The position numbers and the translations under genes were made by a program. The notes beneath the pieces are model-generated. The model had not been told where the DNA came from. It saw only the letters and a list, made by a program, of their open reading frames with translations, and ran no database searches. Shown in pieces: positions 5,558-9,978 of a stretch of 9,978 bases of DNA. Source of the DNA: Methylomonas sp. (lineage in GTDB: Bacteria; Pseudomonadota; Gammaproteobacteria; Methylococcales; Methylomonadaceae); NCBI GenBank assembly GCA_026988195.1, contig JALSLS010000368.1, positions 1 through 9,978 of the forward strand, given 5' to 3'. Each line of letters opens with the position of its first letter. Position 1 is the first letter of the stretch.

Positions 5558-6067
5558 TTAAAAATCAGGATCCCAGTCGACAATTATCTTTCTGTCATCC
5601 AAGTCAACCTGCTTAATCACTTGCCCATTAATAAAGGGGATTAGTCTTTCCTGTTTATCATCTTTTACAATCAGCACATCATTTGCACCCGTTTCTAAAA
5701 GACTATCAACTTTACCTAAACTAATACCTTGGTCTGTTTCCACAAACAAACCAATAAGCTGAGTCCAATAATACACACCCTCTTCTGTTTTTGGTAACTG
5801 ACTTTTATCAATCAGTATTTTCCATCCACGTAATAGCTCTGCATCATTTCGGTCAGTCAGCCCTTCAATCTGAGCAACAATAGATTTACCTTGTCGCTTA
5901 CCACTAACAAGCTTGACCTGCTTTACCTCATTGCCTTTTTTAAGCGTCCAAGGAGAATAACTTATAATATTTTCTCTTGGGTCAGTTAGCGAGAAGACTT
6001 TAATCCAGCCTTTAACCCCAAACACGCCAGAGATTTCTCCAACGTTAATGAGCTCATTATCTGACAA
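5558..6067 (-). CDS. rimM: 16S rRNA processing protein RimM, TTG start
   Basis: RimM binds S19 in the 30S head and assists late maturation of 16S rRNA. The 169 residues show the N-terminal RimM domain (GEISGVFGVKGWIKVFS, 11-26; LTDRNDAELLRG, 70-81) and the C-terminal PRC-barrel domain from about 96 (YYWTQLIGL, LGKVDSLLETGANDVLIV, ERLIPF, VDWDPDF at the end). The start must be TTG at 6067: the frame is closed by a TAA about seven codons upstream and there is no ATG or GTG in the conserved N-terminal part. It begins two bases after the rpsP stop, so it is probably translated by coupling to rpsP. A weak AAGG lies further than usual upstream. Confidence 0.96.
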   Translation of the reverse strand: MSDNELINVGEISGVFGVKGWIKVFSLTDPRENIISYSPWTLKKGNEVKQVKLVSGKRQGKSIVAQIEGLTDRNDAELLRGWKILIDKSQLPKTEEGVYYWTQLIGLFVETDQGISLGKVDSLLETGANDVLIVKDDKQERLIPFINGQVIKQVDLDDRKIIVDWDPDF

Positions 6068-6069
6068 AC

Positions 6070-6321
6070 TTAAGCGGCAACCTTACTTGCGTCTTTAATT
6101 AACTTTGCAACACGATCAGAAGGCTGTGCACCGACAGACTTCCAATAATTAATACGCTCGTCATTCAAACGTAGCTCTTCTTCATTACCACGCGCAAACG
6201 GGTTAAAAAAACCTAAGCGTTCAATATAACGTCCATCACGACTATTTCTACTGTCTGTTACAACAACGTGATAAAACGGACGATTTTTAGATCCACCTCT
6301 AGCAAGACGAATAGTTACCAT
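6070..6321 (-). CDS. rpsP: 30S ribosomal protein S16
   Basis: S16 is needed for 30S assembly. The 83-residue protein begins MVTIRLARGGSKNRPFY and continues with VVTDSRNSRDGRYIERLGFFNP, the full S16 signature, then a short Lys-rich end. Length is normal for the family. The ATG has AAGG seven bases upstream. A sigma70-like promoter lies about 40 bases ahead, so this gene probably begins its own transcript for rpsP-rimM-trmD-rplS in addition to read-through from ffh. Confidence 0.98.
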   Translation of the reverse strand: MVTIRLARGGSKNRPFYHVVVTDSRNSRDGRYIERLGFFNPFARGNEEELRLNDERINYWKSVGAQPSDRVAKLIKDASKVAA

Positions 6322-6362
6322 GTAAATACCTTAAAAATATTCAATCAAAATTCAATCCACTT

Positions 6363-6390
6363 ATTTTACGCGAATTTCATAAGATGTGAA
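6363..6390 (-). promoter_or_regulatory. Sigma70-like promoter of rpsP-rimM-trmD-rplS
   Basis: On the minus strand, TTCACA (plus coordinates 6385-6390; five of six to TTGACA) is followed by a 16-base spacer and TAAAAT (6363-6368; five of six to TATAAT). Transcription would start near 6356, giving a leader of about 35 bases that contains the rpsP ribosome binding site. Confidence 0.6.
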
Positions 6391-6443
6391 GAGAAAATTA
6401 AAAAAATAATAAGATTTAGGTAATACGCAACAAATAACACCCC

Positions 6444-6457
6444 AAATTGCGCAATTT
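6444..6457. promoter_or_regulatory. 14-bp perfect palindrome upstream of the rpsP promoter
   Basis: AAATTGCGCAATTT is perfectly self-complementary and lies about 55 bases upstream of the proposed -35 box. Followed by T residues on the plus strand, it has no proper loop for a terminator. It could be a binding site for a dimeric regulator, or chance. Confidence 0.3.
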
Positions 6458-6474
6458 TTTATTTCTGCTCAACC

Positions 6475-6594
6475 CTCTCAAAAGGAGAATAGCCAGCTTC
6501 GAGGATGTGTGTACATCCGTGTGCTTGGTAACGATTGAAATTGTTTTGCCAAGGGGAAAAGCCCAACAAGGAGTAACGTTATATATTGCTGATT
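6475..6594. other. Unexplained conserved-looking spacer between ffh and rpsP
   Basis: This stretch is richer in G+C than its surroundings and contains a perfect hairpin, GGATGT-gtgt-ACATCC (6503-6518). Several frames on both strands stay open across it without a usable start. It resembles a fragment of a dispersed repeat or small relic more than random spacer. I do not see the SRP RNA motif in it. Confidence 0.3.
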
Positions 6595-6615
6595 GTTAAT
6601 AAGCAATAGTTCAAA

Positions 6616-7971
6616 TTATCGCCTCATACCTTTCATATTTCCTTTAATTCCACGCATCATATTTGTCATATTACCCTTAGAAAACTTCTTCATCATTTTT
6701 TGCATCATTTTATGCTGCTTTAGAATTCTATTAACATCTTGCAATTCTTGCCCAGAGCCCGCCGCAATCCTTTTTTTGCGATTACCTTTAATCAAATCTG
6801 GAAACCTGCGCTCTTGGAACGTCATGGAGTTAATAACAGCAATTTGACGTGCCAGCATTTTATCATCAACCTGGTCTTTAACGCCTTGAGGAACATTCCC
6901 CATACCAGGAAGCTTATCCATCATCGCCCCAACGCCCCCCATGCTTTGCATTTGTAATAACTGATCCTTAAAGTCATCCAAGTTAAAACTCTTGCCTTTA
7001 CTGATTTTATGAGCCAGTCTCTCAGCTTTTTTCTTATCCGCCTTTTGCTCAATTTCCTCAATCAGCGTTAGCATATCCCCCATACCCAAAATACGGGAAG
7101 CCATACGGTCTGGATAAAAAGGCTCTAAGGCGTCAGTCTTTTCACCTGTACCAATAAATTTAATTGGCTTACCTGTAACATGTCTAATTGATAAAGCAGC
7201 CCCACCTCGCGCATCACCATCAGCCTTGGTTAAAACAACACCCGTCAAAGGCAATGCCTCATCAAATGCTTTGGCTGTAATGGCAGCATCCTGCCCCGTC
7301 ATACTATCAACAACAAACAATGTTTCGACAGGATTAATGGCTGCATGCAATTCTTTAATCTCTCCCATCATATCTTCGTCAATATGCAATCGACCTGCGG
7401 TATCGACAATCACCACATCAAGGAACTGTTTTTTAGCCGCTTCAATCGCATTTACCGCAATATCAACAGGCTTTTGCGACACATCACTTTGAAAGAAAAC
7501 TAGATCAAGGTCATTGGCTAATGTTTCTAATTGCTTTATCGCCGCAGGACGATAAACATCAGCACTCACCACACCTACTTTTTTCTTTTTAGTTTCTTTT
7601 AACCAGCGACCAAGTTTAGCAACCGTTGTGGTTTTACCTGCACCTTGCAACCCAGCCATCATGATAATCGCCGGTGGGTTTGCTTTTAAATCCAGTTCTT
7701 CGTTAGCCACCCCCATCACGGTAACTAATTCTGCTTGTACCAGCTTAATAAAGGCCTGGCCAGGATTTAAACTACTCTGAACCTGTTTACCTAAAGCACC
7801 CTCTTTTACCTTTTCAATAAAATCAGTCACTACAGGTAAAGCAACATCAGCCTCAAGTAAAGCCATACGTACTTCACGCAGAGTATCCTTAATATTGCTC
7901 TCGGTAAGCTTACCTTGGCCTTTTAAATTCTTGAGCGTACCACTTAAACGGTCGGTTAAATTATCAAACAT
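6616..7971 (-). CDS. ffh: Signal recognition particle GTPase Ffh
   Basis: Ffh binds 4.5S RNA and the signal sequences of nascent membrane proteins, and delivers ribosomes to FtsY at the inner membrane. The 451 residues show the N-terminal helical bundle (1-95), then the GTPase G domain: GLQGAGKT (107-114, P-loop), DVYRPAAIKQLE (138-149, insertion box), DTAGR (190-194), TKADGDARGG (248-257). They also show the Met-rich M domain from about 328, with TFQERRFPDLI (384-394) and NRKKRIAAGSG (397-407), the RNA-binding helix-turn-helix. The C-terminal end has many Met residues that line the signal-binding groove. Length is typical. The start at 7971 fits the usual MFDNLT beginning, although its ribosome binding site is weak. 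Its own promoter is proposed at 8052-8079. Confidence 0.99.
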   Translation of the reverse strand: MFDNLTDRLSGTLKNLKGQGKLTESNIKDTLREVRMALLEADVALPVVTDFIEKVKEGALGKQVQSSLNPGQAFIKLVQAELVTVMGVANEELDLKANPPAIIMMAGLQGAGKTTTVAKLGRWLKETKKKKVGVVSADVYRPAAIKQLETLANDLDLVFFQSDVSQKPVDIAVNAIEAAKKQFLDVVIVDTAGRLHIDEDMMGEIKELHAAINPVETLFVVDSMTGQDAAITAKAFDEALPLTGVVLTKADGDARGGAALSIRHVTGKPIKFIGTGEKTDALEPFYPDRMASRILGMGDMLTLIEEIEQKADKKKAERLAHKISKGKSFNLDDFKDQLLQMQSMGGVGAMMDKLPGMGNVPQGVKDQVDDKMLARQIAVINSMTFQERRFPDLIKGNRKKRIAAGSGQELQDVNRILKQHKMMQKMMKKFSKGNMTNMMRGIKGNMKGMRR

Positions 7972-8051
7972 ATTTGCATTCTGTGTTGTGTTACTTTAAA
8001 TAAGACATTTGCCCTATGCGAAATTAGCCCAACATATTACCATAGGTATTG

Positions 8052-8079
8052 ATAATATACTCACTGTGGATTTAGGCAA
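8052..8079 (-). promoter_or_regulatory. Candidate sigma70-like promoter of ffh
   Basis: On the minus strand, TTGCCT (plus 8074-8079; four of six to TTGACA) and TATTAT (8052-8057; five of six to TATAAT) are separated by 16 bases. The predicted start near 8045 leaves a leader of about 74 bases before ffh. Confidence 0.45.
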
Positions 8080-8096
8080 TTAAAACTTAGCAGTCA

Positions 8097-8125
8097 TTGT
8101 ACAACTGTATCAAAAAGTTTATAAC
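8097..8125 (+). promoter_or_regulatory. Candidate promoter of the ypjD-like gene
   Basis: TTGTAC (8097-8102) and TATAAC (8120-8125, five of six to TATAAT) are 17 bases apart on the plus strand. Transcription would start near 8132, about 44 bases before the ATG. The -35 match is only partial. It lies back to back with the proposed ffh promoter. Confidence 0.4.
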
Positions 8126-8175
8126 TAAATTCAGATCGCTATAGAGGCACTGTTTAATATTTAGGATTTGACCTT

Positions 8176-8973
8176 ATGACCCCAATGACACTAGGCATTT
8201 TTAGCATACTTTTATACCTAATAAGTGCGGCTCTACTTCTAAAGGATAGTTTCAAAAATACTATAATAAAATCATCTTTAGCGCCAGCCTGGCTAGCTGT
8301 TGTCTTACACTTCAGCTACACTTTCAGCCTTTTTGTCCAAAAACAAAGTCTAAACTTTAGTTTATTTAGTACTGCATCAATTATCTCATCTCTTATTGCC
8401 TTACTACTGCTACTGGCCTCTCTTAATAAACCTGTTGAGAAACTAGGGCTTGCTATATTCCCTATTGCCAGTATCGCCCTATTAATATCGCTACTTTTCC
8501 CTAACCAAGAATACGATATACAAATTAATAGCTGGCAAATGAGCACTCATATTCTCAGTTCTATCATAGCGTTCAGTTTATTAAATATTGCAGCTTTACA
8601 AGCCATTCTACTTGCCTTCCAGGAACAACAATTACGTAAACACCCTCCCAAACGTTTTATTCAGTCTCTACCGCCATTAGAAACCATGGAGTCACTACTC
8701 TTTCAAATGATAGCAACCGGCATATTATTTTTAACCGTATCCTTAATTAGCGGCTTTGTTTTTATAGAAGACCTATTCGCTCAACACTTAGCACACAAAA
8801 CTTTCTTAGCCATCGTGGCATGGATTACTTTTTCTGCTTTACTGGTTGGGAAAATAAAATATGGCTGGCGAGGACAAACTGCTGTCAAATGGACTTTGGC
8901 TGGTTTTAGTTTATTACTACTGGCTTATTTTGGCAGTAAAATTGTTTTGGAATTAATTTTACAAAGGCCATAA
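8176..8973 (+). CDS. ypjD: YpjD/HemX-like inner membrane protein of the cytochrome c assembly (CcsA) family
   Basis: A 265-residue membrane protein with about eight hydrophobic segments: roughly 5-22, 35-54, 62-82, 89-108, 122-148, 173-199, 207-226 and 238-260. Family marks are a His in the second segment (LHFSYTF, H45), THILSSIIAFSLL with H125 in the fifth, HKTFLAIVAW (H207) in the seventh, and YGWRG (229-233) before the last segment, which ends AYFGSKIVLEL. CcsA-type proteins handle haem for cytochrome c maturation, but the role of the YpjD branch is poorly defined. Divergent placement beside ffh is the same as in many gammaproteobacteria and supports the assignment. AGGA nine bases upstream supports the ATG at 8176. 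A second ATG lies three codons in. Confidence 0.9.
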   Translation: MTPMTLGIFSILLYLISAALLLKDSFKNTIIKSSLAPAWLAVVLHFSYTFSLFVQKQSLNFSLFSTASIISSLIALLLLLASLNKPVEKLGLAIFPIASIALLISLLFPNQEYDIQINSWQMSTHILSSIIAFSLLNIAALQAILLAFQEQQLRKHPPKRFIQSLPPLETMESLLFQMIATGILFLTVSLISGFVFIEDLFAQHLAHKTFLAIVAWITFSALLVGKIKYGWRGQTAVKWTLAGFSLLLLAYFGSKIVLELILQRP

Positions 8974-9002
8974 ACCATCAACCATAACCTCAACCCACCT
9001 TT

Positions 9003-9008
9003 TATAAT
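9003..9008 (+). promoter_or_regulatory. Possible -10 box of the moeA gene
   Basis: A perfect TATAAT lies in the short gap after ypjD. No good -35 box is found 16-18 bases upstream, so an activator or chance is possible. A start near 9015 would leave a 14-base leader to the first ATG (9029) and 29 bases to the second (9044), which slightly favours the second. Confidence 0.3.
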
Positions 9009-9028
9009 TAAAGCCTTAGCCCTAACAA

Positions 9029-9978
9029 ATGAACAAGTACAAGATGAAATTTGCTGATAAAAACCTAATGGATGATGTACGTATGCGAGGCTTTAAAAAA
9101 CGCTCAGCTGTTGAAGACATTATCGAATGGCTAGACCAGCAGTCAATAGACTTGCCAAAACAAACCGTCCCGATTCAAACAGCAACAGGCAGGGTTCTGG
9201 CACATGATGTTAGCAGTGACATTAATATCCCTGCTTTTGCTCGTTCCATGATGGATGGTTATGCCATCATTGCCTCAGATGCTCAAGGTGCATCCTCTTA
9301 TAACCAAATACAACTGCAAATCATCAGCAAATCAATGCCAGGAAAAGGCTCAACGGTGGCTGTCACTTCTGGTACAGCCATTAAAATAATGACTGGCGCG
9401 CCCGTCCCTGTCGGTGCAAATGCAGTCTTACCTGCTGAAAATGTTGATGTATCAGATGATGCTTCTATTATGATCATGGAAAATGTAGCCGAAGGCCGAA
9501 ATATTGGCCGTATTGGAGAGGATATAAAGGCTACATCCGTTATATTAAAACAAGGAAGAAAATTACGCCCTCAAGATATCGCCCTACTTGCATCCATTGG
9601 TAAAAAAGACATCGACGTCTACCAGCAACTACGCATCAGTATTGTGGTAACAGGTAATGAAATCCTACCTGTTGGCAACCAACCTCAGGGTTATAAAATC
9701 ACCAATTCTAATGGTCCTATGCTTGAAGCATTAAGTAGCAGAGATGGTGCGGTCATTATAAATTCTAGCATTGTCGCTGATGACCCCGATGCAATTGAAC
9801 AAGTGTTGCTGACTGATGATTATGATGTTTTATTGATCACTGGAGGAACCAGTGTTGGAGAGGAAGATTTAGTCCCGTTATTACTCTCAAAACTAGGACA
9901 GCTAAAATTTCATGGTGCAGCCATGCGTCCCAGCAGATCGACAGGTATGGGAATACTTGATAATAAATATATATTCCT
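9029..9978 (+). CDS. moeA: Molybdopterin molybdenumtransferase MoeA (3' end beyond the window)
   Basis: MoeA inserts molybdenum into adenylylated molybdopterin, the last general step of molybdenum cofactor synthesis. The first 316 residues are present. Motifs are PAFARSMMDGYA (68-79), GTAIKIMTGAPVPVGANAV (115-133) followed by PAEN, then TGNEI (208-212), YKITNSNG (222-229), the MoCF-type ITGGTSVGEEDL (270-281), and MRPSRSTGMG (299-308). The last replaces the KPGKP loop of E. coli MoeA and is seen in one branch of the family. The N terminus has DVRMRGF (16-22) before the usual beginning. Start choice is uncertain: in-frame ATGs lie at 9029, 9044, 9068 and 9083, none with a clear ribosome binding site, and a TAA at 9023 closes the frame. 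The protein is cut by the right edge, and the C-terminal domain IV is missing from view. Confidence 0.95.
   Translation, partial: MNKYKMKFADKNLMDDVRMRGFKKRSAVEDIIEWLDQQSIDLPKQTVPIQTATGRVLAHDVSSDINIPAFARSMMDGYAIIASDAQGASSYNQIQLQIISKSMPGKGSTVAVTSGTAIKIMTGAPVPVGANAVLPAENVDVSDDASIMIMENVAEGRNIGRIGEDIKATSVILKQGRKLRPQDIALLASIGKKDIDVYQQLRISIVVTGNEILPVGNQPQGYKITNSNGPMLEALSSRDGAVIINSSIVADDPDAIEQVLLTDDYDVLLITGGTSVGEEDLVPLLLSKLGQLKFHGAAMRPSRSTGMGILDNKYIF

Noticed and set aside
6322..6615. Possible 4.5S (SRP) RNA between ffh and rpsP
   Set aside because: The conserved SRP RNA loop sequence, with GGUCAGG and GGAAGGAAGCAGC-type segments, is not present on either strand.
6593..7492. Plus-strand open frames opposite ffh (6593-6847, 6739-6957, 7226-7492)
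   Set aside because: ffh is a certain gene over the whole stretch; the antisense frames are shadows. The same applies to 4511-4705 over rplS and 8316-8546 under ypjD.

Overview
The window is AT-rich chromosomal DNA from a gammaproteobacterium. This rests on three things: the order ffh-rpsP-rimM-trmD-rplS on the minus strand, a divergent ypjD-type cytochrome assembly gene beside ffh, and two secreted proteins ending in the VPxPAA form of the PEP-CTERM sorting tail. That combination, with many short dispersed palindromes, would fit an environmental lineage such as Methylococcales or a sulfur oxidiser. The placement is inference and no gene here fixes the genus.

Left part (1-2477): a His-rich C-terminal coding end leaves the left edge at base 48. 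After about 390 non-coding bases come two minus-strand genes for exported PEP-CTERM proteins. The downstream one has about seven HAF-type repeats. The upstream one has a single beta-rich, probably jelly-roll-like, ectodomain. They are 128 bases apart and each has a good Shine-Dalgarno sequence. A CRP/FNR-like dyad lies about 80 bases upstream of the pair.

Middle (2478-4393): this is mostly non-coding and rich in genomic debris. It holds a badly decayed C-terminal relic of an ISAs1-family transposase (minus strand) and a small secreted lipocalin-like protein gene (plus strand). It also holds a nest of palindromic elements: a MITE-like unit with 14-bp terminal inverted repeats enclosing a double hairpin, a second double-hairpin GGTGGGCA element, a 12-16 bp long-range inverted repeat and an adjoining 9-bp stem element. 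A short open frame, possibly a gene remnant, ends against that inverted repeat.

Right part (4344-9978): a strong bidirectional terminator closes the translation operon. Read in transcription order, it encodes the signal recognition particle GTPase Ffh, ribosomal protein S16, the 16S maturation factor RimM, the tRNA m1G37 methyltransferase TrmD and ribosomal protein L19. rimM starts with TTG two bases after the rpsP stop. A sigma70-like promoter lies ahead of rpsP, so the four distal genes need not depend on ffh transcription. ypjD and a moeA gene cut by the right edge run on the plus strand away from ffh.

I see no tRNA, rRNA, CRISPR array or intact mobile element. Most of the window is housekeeping. 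The features worth a second look are the repeat nest, the transposase relic and the PEP-CTERM pair. I did not find a convincing new multi-gene system.
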